Assembly: GCA_037178625.1 (NCBI GenBank)
Contig: CM074132.1
Coordinates: 1,612,001 to 1,676,000 of the forward strand
Source: Skeletonema tropicum
Lineage: Eukaryota > Bacillariophyta > Thalassiosirophyceae > Thalassiosirales > Thalassiosiraceae
Direction: 5' to 3'
DNA length: 64,000 nt
Below the pieces are notes generated by a model. The model saw nothing but the letters and a program-made list of their open reading frames with translations. It ran no database searches and was not told the origin of the DNA. Positions 9,150 to 19,404 of this stretch are shown piece by piece (position 1 is the stretch's first letter; every line of letters starts with the position of its first letter). Made by a program: the position numbers and the translations under genes.

Positions 9150-11685
9150 TTACATTGAAGTACCGTGATACTTGAGTAGGGATCTGGGTGTGTCAGGATT
9201 GTTACCCTTGAGCATAGCGAGCTCATATGCAATCAGTTGCAAGGGTACCACAGCACCAAGAGCTGTGAGAGGGCCATTGGAAGGAATAATAATTGGATCA
9301 TCGTCAAGCCCATCAGCAAGCTTCTTATTGTCGGTAATAATGATCAACTCAGCCCCTCTGGCCTTGACCTCTTCACATGCCGTCCGCATGTGATGTGCGT
9401 GCATATCGTCAAAGACAAGCATTATAATCGGAGTGCTTCCCTGCTTGCCGGTTTCATCCTCAATCATTGCAAATGGGCCGTGTTTTAGTGCACCGCCGCT
9501 GTAGCCTTCGGCATGAAGATAACCGATTTCTTTTAATTTGAGAGCTCCCTCCATTGCAATCGGTTCGCCAAATCCTGTTGAGGTTGTTGCACAAGCCAAT
9601 AGTGTTAGATGTTTGAGAAAGAGATTTAGACTGTTTCATAGATGTTAATTCGTGACTCACCTTTACCAAGCACAAAGCAATGTTCTTTAGGAAGCAACTT
9701 CTTTGCAGCCTTCTTACAGACACTCTGCGTCCTCATTAGCATACCAAATGAAATGGGCAATCTCTGCAATGACTCAGCCAAGCTCTGATCAGTACCATCT
9801 TTTCCCTTCGTCTGACGAAACCACATTGACATCAACGCTAAACACACCACTTGAGATGTGAACGATTTGGTACTTAGGAAAGCTTTCTCTGGCCCAGCAT
9901 TTGTGTACACTCCACACTTTGTCATGTTTGCCACAGTACTGCCCACTTCATTCACAACTGACATTACTGGAACCATATTACGTTGAGCTAATTGCACTTT
10001 ATCAATGATCTCTTGCGTCTCACCACTTTGAGAAAGGGCAACCACTCCCGATTTCGATGACTTCATTTTGAATTGTTTAAAGTCGGAATCATCAGTGGCA
10101 TTTGCATCCATTGCAACAACATTGGAAAAAACTCCTGCGTGCTTAAATAGTTTGGCACCATAGCTGGCGGCATTGAAACTACTGCCGACTCCAACCAATA
10201 AGATACTGCTGATATCTTTCAATTTGCCGACATGTTCCTGGAGTCCTCCGAGAGCAGCGGTGTCAAGAGAGAGACGACCGCCGAAACACAATGCTCTGCC
10301 AATTGCCTGCGGTTGTTCCATTACTCTATGATTGAGACAAAGGTACGTCAAAAAGCAATCATAGGTTAGATCTGGGATGATGAAAATATAAAAGAGCTGC
10401 AACTGACCAAAATTCAAATACACGACAACTTACTCCTTGATGAACCAATGAGGATAAGGGGCAGGGCTAACAGGAACACTCTCCTCATCCTCCGTCGCTT
10501 CAATCATTTTTGTCAAATCCAAATTCCGTCCATGAATATCAATCGTAGCAACCTCCTTATCCCCCAACTTGATAAAGTTTCTCGAATAATCTCGAAATGC
10601 CGAGGGGTTACTAGCCACAAATGTTCCATTATCACCAACACCAATGTACAGTGGTGATCCATGGCAGGTAACCACCAACTCCTCCGGATTATCCGTACAC
10701 ATTACCGCAACACCATACGTTCCCTGACACCGCTTCATAGCCTTGGTTGTTGCTTCACGAATATCGACCTTACCACCCCCATGATAATACCCAATCAATT
10801 TCGCAATTACCTCTGTATCAGTCTGCCCATAAAATATATATCCCAACTCCTTCAACTCTTTACGAAGCTCCTGTTTGTTAAAGATGGACCCATTGTGAAC
10901 TACGGCTATTTTACCCGAGGCGTCTGTGTGAGGATGGGCATTTTTGTCAGTGATACTTCCCACTGTGGCCCAGCGGGTGTGTGCGATACCGATACTATGG
11001 CCTGGGAGAGGATATGGGGCTGCGGAGCGGACCATTTTGATGGGATCTTCTTTGTCGTCGGCACTGGATTTTTTGATAATGTGCTGTATGTGCGTATGGT
11101 GTTTTGAAGGCAAGAGTTTGTTGAGTGTTGATTGTAATATTGGCCATCTTGACATGAGACATGTCATAAATGCTTGGCTATATATGTTCATCATTAGTGT
11201 TAGTACTCACCATATTCCCTCCAGCGGGTGTCATCGTTGCCATTCCTGCACCATCATATCCACGAGTTTGTATCTTTTCCAGACCATCTAACAGGAATTT
11301 ACTGCAATAGAATGAGAGAGAGAGATTAGGAATTTTTAATGTCAGAAATCCGAATCAAAGGGTATGAGGACCCCGTCTCATCACAAACTAAACAAACGAT
11401 AAAAACGCACCTAGCACCAAATCCATCCTTTCCAACCACCGCCGTAATAGCCGTACAATCAGCCCTCTTTTCACTCTTCCAGCTCATTACTCCAGCCCCA
11501 GTTGCTGCTGCTGCTACAGCTGCCGCCATGGCTGCTGCTGCGACTCCACGAATATCAGTTTCGGAATTGTTGTTGGTAGTGGTTGAGGCTACTACAGCTG
11601 GAGCAGCAGCGCTGAAAGATCGAATGGGATGATGAGAAGCCATTGCTCGTCTGCCAACGAGGCGTAAGATGGAGGATGTTGTCAT
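9150..11685 (-). CDS. GFAT: Glutamine:fructose-6-phosphate amidotransferase, 5 exons
   Basis: Makes glucosamine-6-phosphate from fructose-6-phosphate and glutamine, the entry step of amino-sugar/UDP-GlcNAc synthesis. Exons by GT-AG sites and phase: 11685-11411, 11301-11211, 11083-10434, 10325-9661, 9574-9150, about 701 residues. GATase II features: [14 protein letters not shown] and GQTDTEVI. Two SIS sugar-isomerase domains: [18 protein letters not shown], then [20 protein letters not shown] and KHGPFA. The third exon's acceptor (ACATACAG) is set by phase; a more upstream AG would break the frame. The N-terminus has ~76 extra residues: a basic Ser/Arg-rich start resembling a mitochondrial presequence, then an Ala-rich hydrophobic run. 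The likely nucleophile is Cys77 in [11 protein letters not shown], not the usual MCGI start. The C-terminus ends LLKYHGTSM instead of the usual KSVTVE-like tail. Confidence 0.92.
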
Positions 11686-11999
11686 CTTTTTTCTTGAAAT
11701 ATCCTTCGTCTTTATGAGCTGATCACTTTATTATTCCTCCGCCCTCTAAAACGTTACGTTGGCTTCGTTAGTGTTGGTTGTTCTGTGCTGGCTACTGGCT
11801 GAATGTCAGCTGAGAAGTGAAAGGGCTGGGCTGATCTTGGGCTGATCAATCAAAAAAACGATCAAAAATCTTTGAAGATCCAAGTCAGTGGTGGCGAACG
11901 GTTTTCATCACGGCTTTCGTGTATATTTATCACAACATCTTTTCCCACAAAAATCTCTCAAACCATCAGCCATCAGCCCAATGCCCAATCTTGCATCTT

Positions 12000-12712
12000 G
12001 GGAGCGCGGGAAAGGGGGCTCCCCGAATTTTCTGCTTTAGACATCATCCGGTACTCAAGCGAGAAAGTCCTAATATCAAGTAGTCCCATATAAAAATCTC
12101 AACGCATATCGCCAATTGTTATGCCGGCCGGCGTAACCGTTATGCCGGCCGGCGTAACGGGCGTAAACCGGAGTAACGATTATGCCGCCCGGCATGAACC
12201 GGCATATCGATATGCCACCCGGCATATCGAGTTACACGTGTCTGCAGCCAACACTTTCATTGTTGAACACTTCCTACGAAGCGCTCTCATTTCATCGACG
12301 ACAGCACAACGACAATGGCACTCAATCAATCATCAATGGAAAAGAAAGCAATTTTCTGTTTGATTTCACCGCATACGCAAGAGATCAATCCACAAGTAAT
12401 CTTCATGATAATTTAGTTTTTAGTTATTGTAGGGCGTGGGTGTGTGTTGACAGGAAACAGGAAGGAAGGTGTTACAAATTACGCCGCCCGGCACATCGAT
12501 GTGCCGGTCGGCCCGACCCGGCGTAAAGCATATGCCGGGCGGCATGAACCGGCGTAACCGGCGTAACGGTTATGCCGGGAGGCACATCAAAATTTTTGGC
12601 GATGCGTGCGTTGGATTTTTTAACGGGACTACTTTACATCAGGTACGGCACTGCTTATCTTGTGAGGGATCCTGCATAAAAATGGGGATGTAGCCCCCTT
12701 TCCCGCTCTCCC
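12000..12712. mobile_element. 0.7-kb inverted-repeat element with palindromic GC arrays
   Basis: Outer inverted repeats: left 12000-12020 GGGAGCGCGGGAAAGGGGGC, right 12692-12712 matching in reverse complement except for one base (GGGAGAGCGGG). Inside are two clusters (12121-12235 and 12480-12590) built from variants of ATGCCGGCCGGCGTAAC and CCGGCATATCGATATGCC, each able to fold on itself. The remaining ~240 bp between clusters shows no gene. It fills the gap between the divergent GFAT and CIAO1 genes. No clear target duplication. Confidence 0.55.
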
Positions 12713-12732
12713 ATGCCCAATGAATCACATCT

Positions 12733-12785
12733 AGGTAAATGTTGCATTATCGCTACTTCCTAGACATCATTGAACCAACAATTGC
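12733..12785 (+). repeat. Dispersed repeat fragment (AGGTAAATGTTGCATTATCG family)
   Basis: This ~50-bp piece, with AGGTAAATGTTGCATTATCG followed by CTAGACATCATTGAACCAAC, also occurs at 28433-28568 (same strand, longer) and in reverse at about 19000-19125 and 33090-33230. It lies just upstream of CIAO1. Confidence 0.75.
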
Positions 12786-12845
12786 ACATTAGCATGAGAA
12801 AAGATGATAAGTAGTACATAATAGGTGATAGTACAATAGGCCATC

Positions 12846-14237
12846 ATGATTGAAGCAATCAGCACCCTCACAAACGCCAACCTAACCCGCTCCCCAGCAT
12901 GGCAGGCCTCCTTCTCCATCGACGGAAAGTATCTCGCAGTCTGCTTCGGCAACCCCAACACTCACGTCAAAATATGGCAGTGCTGCAACACACAAAACCA
13001 CACCACCACCAAAGCTGGAGAAAAAGAAGAAACAGAGGAATGGAAATTACTAGCAACAATACAAGATGATGATGACGATACAAGTGGTCACACAAGATCC
13101 ATCCGCTCAGTGTCATTTGCACCCACAGCCATTAGTTATGATGTCGTGCCCATTTTGGCAACTGCATCATTTGATGGCAAGGTGTTAATTTGGGAGTATT
13201 GCCACGATGACGACGACGATGACTTGATGCAAACTACTAAAAATGATGACAATTACAGCATTACCAATAATGAACAATCAACATCAACAACATCAGGGTA
13301 CTTTGAACCAATAGCCCAACTCGAAGGACACGACAATGAAATCAAAGATTTGGCATGGAATGCCACCGGTAGTTTATTGGCAAGTTGTGGACGTGATAAG
13401 ACTATTTGGGTATGGGAATGCTTTTTACCTGGTACAATTGGTGGAGTAGAGTCCTCAACCATCATGGATGATGATGATGGTGAAGCATTTGAATGTCTGG
13501 CAGTACTACAAGGACACGATGGGGATGTCAAATCAATAGCCTTTGGTCCATCACACAATCAGTGGGGTGAGGGGGAGGAAATATTGGTCAGTGCGAGTTA
13601 TGATAATACGATTAAAGTGTGGGCGGAGGAGGCGGGTGATTGGTATTGTGCCATGACTTTGGGTGAGGATACTACTACTAGTGTTCCGCAGTCAATAATA
13701 GCCCCATCATCATCAGGAGGTAGTAGTGGTGGAATTGTACACACGTCGACTGTATGGTGTGTAGCATTTGCACCGGGAGGGGTACGATTCTTTAGTGGAT
13801 CGGACGATGGATCCATGGCAATTTGGAAATTATATACCGCTACGGAACGAAAGAGGTTATTTCCAAATAATAATGAGCAAGTAGTGAAGGTTGTAAGTTC
13901 GACAGATGGATTATGGAAGTGTGTGGGAAAATTGCCCAATGCTCATTCGAGTTATGCCGTGTTTTCAATTGATTGTGCACCGACTCGTGCGGGCCATGGA
14001 CGGATTGCATCAGCGGGGGGTGATAATTCGATTAATATCTATCGAGAAGAGTCGATAGGTAGTGGTGGTGATGGTGATACTTCTTTGGATGCACCACCCA
14101 AGTTTTCATTGGAGGATGCTGCAGTGGAGGCACATGATGGGGATGTGAATTGTATCAAGTGGCATCCGAGGGATGGAAAGTGTTTGGTCTCTTGTGGAGA
14201 TGATGGCGCTGTGAAATTGTGGCGGTATATACGATAA
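12846..14237 (+). CDS. CIAO1: CIAO1-type WD40 protein, cytosolic Fe-S cluster assembly
   Basis: A 463-residue intronless seven-bladed WD40 propeller. Blade signatures appear in order: SIDGKYLAVCFG...VKIWQ, IRSVSFAP...GKVLIWEY, LEGHDNEIKDLAWN...DKTIWVWEC, LQGHDGDVKSIAFG...YDNTIKVW, STVWCVAFAPGG...GSMAIWKL, a SIDCAP...NSINIY blade and VEAHDGDVNCIKWHP...GAVKLW. The GHDNEIKDLAW, GRDKTIWVWE and SASYDNTIKVW phrases are the pattern of Cia1/CIAO1, the targeting subunit that delivers [4Fe-4S] clusters to cytosolic and nuclear apoproteins with MMS19 and FAM96B. Diatom-specific acidic and Ser/Gly loops (DDDDTS; DDDDD; SSSGGSSGG) lengthen it beyond the ~340 residues of the human protein. It converges on the methyltransferase gene with 61 bp between stops. 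Confidence 0.92.
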   Translation: MIEAISTLTNANLTRSPAWQASFSIDGKYLAVCFGNPNTHVKIWQCCNTQNHTTTKAGEKEETEEWKLLATIQDDDDDTSGHTRSIRSVSFAPTAISYDVVPILATASFDGKVLIWEYCHDDDDDDLMQTTKNDDNYSITNNEQSTSTTSGYFEPIAQLEGHDNEIKDLAWNATGSLLASCGRDKTIWVWECFLPGTIGGVESSTIMDDDDGEAFECLAVLQGHDGDVKSIAFGPSHNQWGEGEEILVSASYDNTIKVWAEEAGDWYCAMTLGEDTTTSVPQSIIAPSSSGGSSGGIVHTSTVWCVAFAPGGVRFFSGSDDGSMAIWKLYTATERKRLFPNNNEQVVKVVSSTDGLWKCVGKLPNAHSSYAVFSIDCAPTRAGHGRIASAGGDNSINIYREESIGSGGDGDTSLDAPPKFSLEDAAVEAHDGDVNCIKWHPRDGKCLVSCGDDGAVKLWRYIR

Positions 14238-14298
14238 TGAGTTTGAAGGGAAATGCATAATTAAGGTTTGCTTTATTGTGGTATTGTCTATCCAAACT

Positions 14299-15417
14299 TT
14301 ATGGTTTGGTTTCATCATCATCTAACGATTGCTCACAACATGCATTATTATCCCAGTAATCTCCGATTATTATCAAGTATCGGTTAGTAATACACTGCGA
14401 AATAGCAGCAACCTTTCCAACTCCAAACTTGCCTGCCAGATAACCGACTTGTATCGAATATCTAGAGGTGTCATCAGATATTCCCCAATTATTATTTGAA
14501 GACGACGTGGTAAGCCCCAACATTCCATCACGTAAGCAACATGGCATTACTGCGAATCCAGTTTTTGATGATTGACCCGTGGATAGTACAAATGGCGATA
14601 GTTCATTACATCCATGCAAGCACATGAGGTAGTCTCCATTTTTGGGCTGGAACACTTCTGAAGACATAATATCACCGACTCTAAATGTCAGGTTGGCTGT
14701 GACTGAAGTGTCTTGCTTGTTAGCTTTGACTCCAAACTTTTCAAACGCTGTTCGGTAGGACGTCCAACATGGCCGTTCTTCCATATCTATGCAGATAACA
14801 TTGATGAATGGGAATCGATACGCAAGCAGCATCCCGCCTAGACCATGTCCACATGCTAAATCGTATATCGTCATGGATCGTTTGCGCTTCCCTGCTGGAT
14901 CATTTTCTTTGTTTAAAAGAGCGTTGATATCGGCCCCAATCAAAGTAACCGATTCAAGAGTCTCACACAATTCTTTCGTTCGGAGCTGCTGCGGATATTG
15001 TTCCGCAACCCAAAATAATGCATCCACAAGTTCCAAACTGCCAGGACAGCGTGCACTCACATATGCTTTCAGATGCTGTCGTGGTTCACCCTGAATGCTG
15101 TTTACCATTGAATTTGAATCGATCACATTGGCACTTCGTGGTAAGTGTTTAGAGAAGAGATCGTCGAAACGTTGTCGACGTTTGCCACCCTTTCTTGGGC
15201 GCATGTTCGTCCAATCAGTGGGTAGGTCGGATAACTTCCTTTTGTCTTTAGAAAGAGATGATGATGGTGTTTGATCCATGGTGTTAAGTAAGCAGTGTGT
15301 GTAGGCAGATGAATGACATTTTTTGGAGAGAGCTTTGAGCTTTGTGCTTTGTGGTAGTTGTGGTACATAGTTTGTGGTGGAGGCGCCGTTTGGCGGAATT
15401 TTTGTACTTCCCGCCAT
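14299..15417 (-). CDS. Class I SAM-dependent methyltransferase (METTL25/TRM13-like fold)
   Basis: 372 residues without introns. The SAM-binding motif I is TIYDLACGHGLGG (~residues 183-195), followed by FPFINVICIDMEERP, where an acidic residue closes strand 2. Further on come YLMCLHGCNELSPFVL and FAVMPCCLRDG; the ...HGCNE...MPCC pattern is shared by METTL25/GSTCD-like and TRM13-like methyltransferases. The first ~110 residues are basic and Ser-rich (KGGKRRQRF) and may hold a nuclear signal. A second in-frame Met (MDQTPSSSLS, near 15280) could be the true start. Substrate is unknown. An inverted-repeat element begins 33 bp upstream of its ATG and may carry its promoter. Confidence 0.78.
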   Translation of the reverse strand: MAGSTKIPPNGASTTNYVPQLPQSTKLKALSKKCHSSAYTHCLLNTMDQTPSSSLSKDKRKLSDLPTDWTNMRPRKGGKRRQRFDDLFSKHLPRSANVIDSNSMVNSIQGEPRQHLKAYVSARCPGSLELVDALFWVAEQYPQQLRTKELCETLESVTLIGADINALLNKENDPAGKRKRSMTIYDLACGHGLGGMLLAYRFPFINVICIDMEERPCWTSYRTAFEKFGVKANKQDTSVTANLTFRVGDIMSSEVFQPKNGDYLMCLHGCNELSPFVLSTGQSSKTGFAVMPCCLRDGMLGLTTSSSNNNWGISDDTSRYSIQVGYLAGKFGVGKVAAISQCITNRYLIIIGDYWDNNACCEQSLDDDETKP

Positions 15418-15450
15418 AAAATTTCACCTCATCCATCATCACATCATCAC

Positions 15451-16400
15451 ACGCTGTAGGCCTCGGTTTTGAGATCCTTAGTGAGAGTCGCAAAAAAAAT
15501 ATAAATGGCGCGTTGATGGTTTGGCGGAAAGAAATCACGGATCTCTATAACCTCTGGACCTAGATGGCTTTTTTCAATAGCCACAGATGCCAAAACATCA
15601 TTTTGCAATGATATTGCATCAATATCGGACGATTAGAGCAATCATGTCACTCAATGCCACTAGTGATGGAAAGCGTCCCCAGGTCCCTTTGGGGGTCAGA
15701 CAGGGGCTGGCGGGCCGCGACTGATCGATAACAGAGGCAATTACGGCCGAACGAATGGCAGAAAATGAGAGCATCGGAGGAGAGATGAAAGCACGCGAAA
15801 TAACTTCCGACATGATATGCACGGCCTTCCTCACAGTGTGCACTCGTCATTGAAAGACTTCGCCCACGAAATTCTTTGCTTTATCGACAATCCAACAAAT
15901 CTGCCCAGTCGAATGAAGCTTTCAAGTTGGTGGATCAAGTGCTTCTTTACGTCGTCAAGAAGTGCAATCTTCAGCTGAAGATATTCGTTTCGGAGCTACC
16001 ATTCGCTTGCCTGTTGCCTCAGGGTGGCTGCGTGCAAAAGATTTGAAACGAGAGAAGATGAAGTCACGAAAGAGTTGTTCATGTCTCGCCGGCAGCATCC
16101 TTTTTCTCTGTTATTTGGACCAATCGAATGAAAAGAGACAATAACAGGCTGCCAGAAGGGTTGCCGTAGCAAAGCTATGGGTGGCAGTGATGACATTCGG
16201 TAATCAACACATTGCATTGCTCTGTCGGCGGAGGGGTGAACACTTTGCAAAATGATGTTTTGGCATCTGTGGCTATTGAAAAAAGCCATCTAATCTCACA
16301 GAGGTTACAGAAATCCGGCCGTCCCTCAAAATTAAAACCCTCGCGCAAAAAATATTTTGGGATAAACTTCGATTGATCTCTGTTCCGAGGCCTACAGCGT
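15451..16400. mobile_element. 950-bp inverted-repeat element
   Basis: The termini are perfect 16-bp inverted repeats (ACGCTGTAGGCCTCGG and its complement at 16385-16400). A second, inner pair matches over about 45 bp (15570-15612 versus 16243-16286; core GGCTTTTTTCAATAGCCACA). Sequence between the two inverted blocks is diverged. The interior reads briefly as protein on the plus strand (around 15640-15850: ATSDGKRPQVPLG..., SITEAITAERMAENESIGGE) but with stops, so it may carry a decayed gene fragment. Flanks share only CATCAT-like sequence, so no clean target duplication. Confidence 0.65.
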
Positions 16401-16544
16401 GCATCATAATCAGTTGTTGTGATGATAAACCATCCGTAACTAACCATTCACCACTATCTGCCTAAATTACATGTAGGTGAGCTGTCTATCGATGAAATCA
16501 TAGTGATTAGTGTGGTATCTCCCAATTGATCGTATCATCAGGCC

Positions 16545-16868
16545 ATGGCATTTTTGAGTATCCTCCGACGCCAGCGGCTAACTCCTCGCCTCTCAAACCG
16601 TGGCTATCGCAACTCTACTAAACTCTTCTCCAAGCCAACCACAAATGATACCAAAAAGAGCGTTGAAATAGATGAAAGTCATCTTAATTGGAAAGATAGA
16701 AAAGAAGCTCCTAAGTGGTTGAGTAGAATGGCACCAACGAAGGGCGGTACAAAATTACCGACTCCCCTTGAGGCAGCTGTGATAGCAGCTGTTACAGCGG
16801 TAGGATATTATGCCTGGTTTGTGGAACCCCCTAAACGTGCAGTTGAGGAGGCAGAGGTTCAAAGATAG
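16545..16868 (+). CDS. Small single-pass membrane protein, probably mitochondrial; unknown function
   Basis: 107 residues. The N-terminus (MAFLSILRRQRLTPRLSNRG) is basic, lacks acidic residues and is Ser/Arg-rich, as mitochondrial presequences are. Residues ~74-93 (PLEAAVIAAVTAVGYYAWFV) form one membrane span, followed by a short charged tail (EPPKRAVEEAEVQR). Size and layout resemble small respiratory-chain accessory subunits, but no specific family is recognised. Chosen because the ATG, presequence-like start and TM make a coherent whole; an unspliced chance ORF is the alternative. Confidence 0.6.
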   Translation: MAFLSILRRQRLTPRLSNRGYRNSTKLFSKPTTNDTKKSVEIDESHLNWKDRKEAPKWLSRMAPTKGGTKLPTPLEAAVIAAVTAVGYYAWFVEPPKRAVEEAEVQR

Positions 16869-17139
16869 TTCTGAAGAGTGCATGTGATAATATGTGTGTG
16901 AGTTTTACACGTCACCGGAAGGAATGAGGGCAAAGAACTAATATATCAACAAACAAATCATTACTTCTCTTCAGCTTCAGGCAATAAACGACCAATATGG
17001 GATCCTATTTGAATTCAGACCAATCTATATTTCTGCTCTCATTGTGTCGAGCGGTTATAATCTATTCGGTGCCCTTTATCTAAACCCTTTCGATTGTCTT
17101 TTAAACCTAATAAATAACGGCTAATACTATCCCTTCGTT

Positions 17140-18132
17140 CTACTCCAAAGTGGTATCAGCTCCACTCAAATCACTGCTAAATAAACTACTTGAAATAGCA
17201 TCTACGGCACTGTTCATAGCCCCATTCATTGCGTCTATTGCACTATCCTTAGCACCTTTAATTGTTGAGTCGACTGCACTAGTTACTGAATCTTTTGCGG
17301 CATTAATGGGAGCAATAATGGAATCATCAACTGTTCTGGTTGCCTCACGAATACTACTATCCACAGCAGTGTTCACACCATCACTGACCGAGGTTGCAAC
17401 ATCTCTTAACGGTGACATTAAATTTTCGTCAACACTGCTTGAGATGCTGCCTACTGCACCCTTCACGCTTGAATCAACAGTCTCCATGACTGGTTGAACA
17501 TACGGTGCAGCCTTTTGAGAAATCTGCTCTGTCACATCCTGTACAATAGGAGCAGCAGTCTCACCAATCGATTTGGCAGTTGATTCAATGACCGGTGCGG
17601 CAGCATCACCAATCGATTTGGCGGTTGATCCAATCACCGGTGCGGCAGCCTTCCCAGCGGCCACGGCACTTTTGCCTATGAATGGGGCTGCAACCTTCAT
17701 TAGACCAAAGATGCCACTCATGACACCAAAGAAGATGCTACTCAACATGGAAAATAGATTGACGGCTTCACGTCCAATCTCGTCGAATATTGCAGAAAAG
17801 ACCGCGGTTGTAACGGAGGCGGCAAATGATACTGAGTTCACCAGGATAAATCCTAACAATGTTACTGTTACAATCTTGACGCCTACGTCAGAGATCATCG
17901 TTTGCATTTCTTCCGTTGATTGTCTGTTATCGTCATTATTGTCATTATTGTTATCAAGATTGGCTCCGACGAAAAGCTGGGAACATGTGTTATCGCATCT
18001 CTTTGGAATTGAGAGTTGTGTACCAAACCGCCGAGGAGATGAGTACTGTGTCGTGAAGCACAATACTTCGCTGCTGTGGAGCAGCAGTAGAGCAGCTGTT
18101 ATTCGTATTGGAGATGGAGAGGATCTCTTCAT
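17140..18132 (-). CDS. Membrane protein with amphipathic 11-mer-like repeats, probably plastid-targeted (copy A)
   Basis: 330 residues. The N-terminus (ITAALLLLHSSEVLCFTTQ) is a signal peptide whose cleavage site is followed by Phe, as in diatom plastid presequences. After an Asn/Asp-rich linker there are two hydrophobic stretches (~85-120, KIVTVTLLGFILVNSV...; ~130-150, FSMLSSIFFGVMSGIFGLM). The C-terminal half repeats AAPVIGSTAKSIGDA / AAPVIESTAKSIGET and then VDSSVKGAVGSISSSVDENL-like units, the Ala/Ser/Thr/Lys/Asp pattern of LEA-type or apolipoprotein-like amphipathic helices. No enzymatic motif. A stress or membrane-curvature role is a guess. Copy B of the duplication has the same gene with a frameshift. 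Confidence 0.7.
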   Translation of the reverse strand: MKRSSPSPIRITAALLLLHSSEVLCFTTQYSSPRRFGTQLSIPKRCDNTCSQLFVGANLDNNNDNNDDNRQSTEEMQTMISDVGVKIVTVTLLGFILVNSVSFAASVTTAVFSAIFDEIGREAVNLFSMLSSIFFGVMSGIFGLMKVAAPFIGKSAVAAGKAAAPVIGSTAKSIGDAAAPVIESTAKSIGETAAPIVQDVTEQISQKAAPYVQPVMETVDSSVKGAVGSISSSVDENLMSPLRDVATSVSDGVNTAVDSSIREATRTVDDSIIAPINAAKDSVTSAVDSTIKGAKDSAIDAMNGAMNSAVDAISSSLFSSDLSGADTTLE

Positions 18133-19404
18133 GATACTTAGAGATGATGTTACTTTTAGAAGAAGGGTTTGATTGAGGAGTGAGGAGAGAGGAGAGTTTC
18201 CAGATCTTTCGTTACAGTGTGTCCACAGAAATTGCCCGCGGGAGTGTCAACTCATGGGGGCGGGCAAATATCGTGGACGGGCAATTACTGAAACGGCGTT
18301 TGTTATTGTCCGGGATTCTCTTGTCCGGATTTCTGAGCGGGCAAATACTGTGGACGGGCATATCCAAAGGCGGGCAACTTCTGTTGACACACTTTAGATA
18401 CTCCTATGAGTTTAAGGTTATTTGGTACGCACGTCTTCGGAAGTGACGTTGTAGGGCTATCTGTGGGTAAAGTAGTAGTAACATCGTGGCAACCAGGCAA
18501 TATTGGGTGGTAACTTGGACTGTGAGCCTTAGTGTTTTTCTTAGGGGATGCAAATGTAAATGTGAAGGGCTTTGAGTCTGGCTGATCCGTTTGCGATTCT
18601 TCTCTGACGATCGAAGTCGAAGAGTTGAGTGTCTTAGACTTAAGAATTAGTTGTAGTGGTAGTGGTAGCTGCCGTAGTGATAATTGGTTGTTGGAGGATG
18701 TTGATGGTATTTTGGTGTGCGAGAGAGTGGCCATGTTGAAAATGCATTAGGGTTAGGGAATTTGGAATGGGAATGGTCCAATTTCTGTAGCTGTAGTTGT
18801 TTAGCTGGCTCTGGCTCTGGTGCTGGTGGTGTTGTGCATGTGCCGTAGAGGAGTGAATCATTGTGGGGCCGAACAGTACCACAACAACCACGGATAGAGA
18901 TGGGTATATGCTTATACTCTCGTGCAAGTACTATTATTTGTATATCTCGCCTGTATTCAGGCTTATTGACATTCACATCAATATATCCCGGGCTCTATAA
19001 CGAACTGTGGTAGGAGAGACAACCCTCTCCCCTCTCCCGTGGTTGGTTCTGCACTCGGCGTAAGAAGACTCCAAATGTTGGTTCAATGATGTCTAGAGGT
19101 AGCGATAATGCAACATTTACCTAATATCCTATATAAGTGATACAATATGTATGTGAGGCCGAACAGTCCTCTCTAAAATGGGAGTACAAGTACTCCTAGA
19201 GTTGCAAGTCGGTAGTGGAGTGTAAGAGTTAACCCTCCGCCTTTGCCTGCCTTTTGATGGCCTTGCTCTTTTGGTTCAAATTCAAAGACTAGGTACATAA
19301 CAACAACTATCCATTTAGTTCGAGTTACTCCTCAGTTTAGAACGCCTGTAAGTACATCGTACAATGGTGGTATTCGACCATTCGCCAAGATATCCCAACC
19401 ATTT
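18133..19404. other. Intergenic part of copy A
   Basis: No gene supported. It holds a GC-rich patch with repeated CGGGCAA and GTGGACGGGCA phrases (18235-18385) and, at about 19000-19125, a reverse copy of the dispersed repeat seen at 28433. The site CCGTAGT at 18672-18678 is the uninterrupted target of the 2-kb insertion found in copy B. Confidence 0.6.

Noticed and set aside
11102..11200. Upstream acceptor sites (…GTCAAG, …TATATAG) for GFAT exon 3
   Set aside because: Both put the following coding sequence out of phase with exon 2; only ACATACAG at 11084 keeps the frame.
17573..18172. Long plus-strand frame opposite the membrane-repeat gene (also at 29722)
   Set aside because: Shadow of the repetitive Ala/Ser/Thr coding on the other strand; the minus strand has the signal peptide and a sensible stop.
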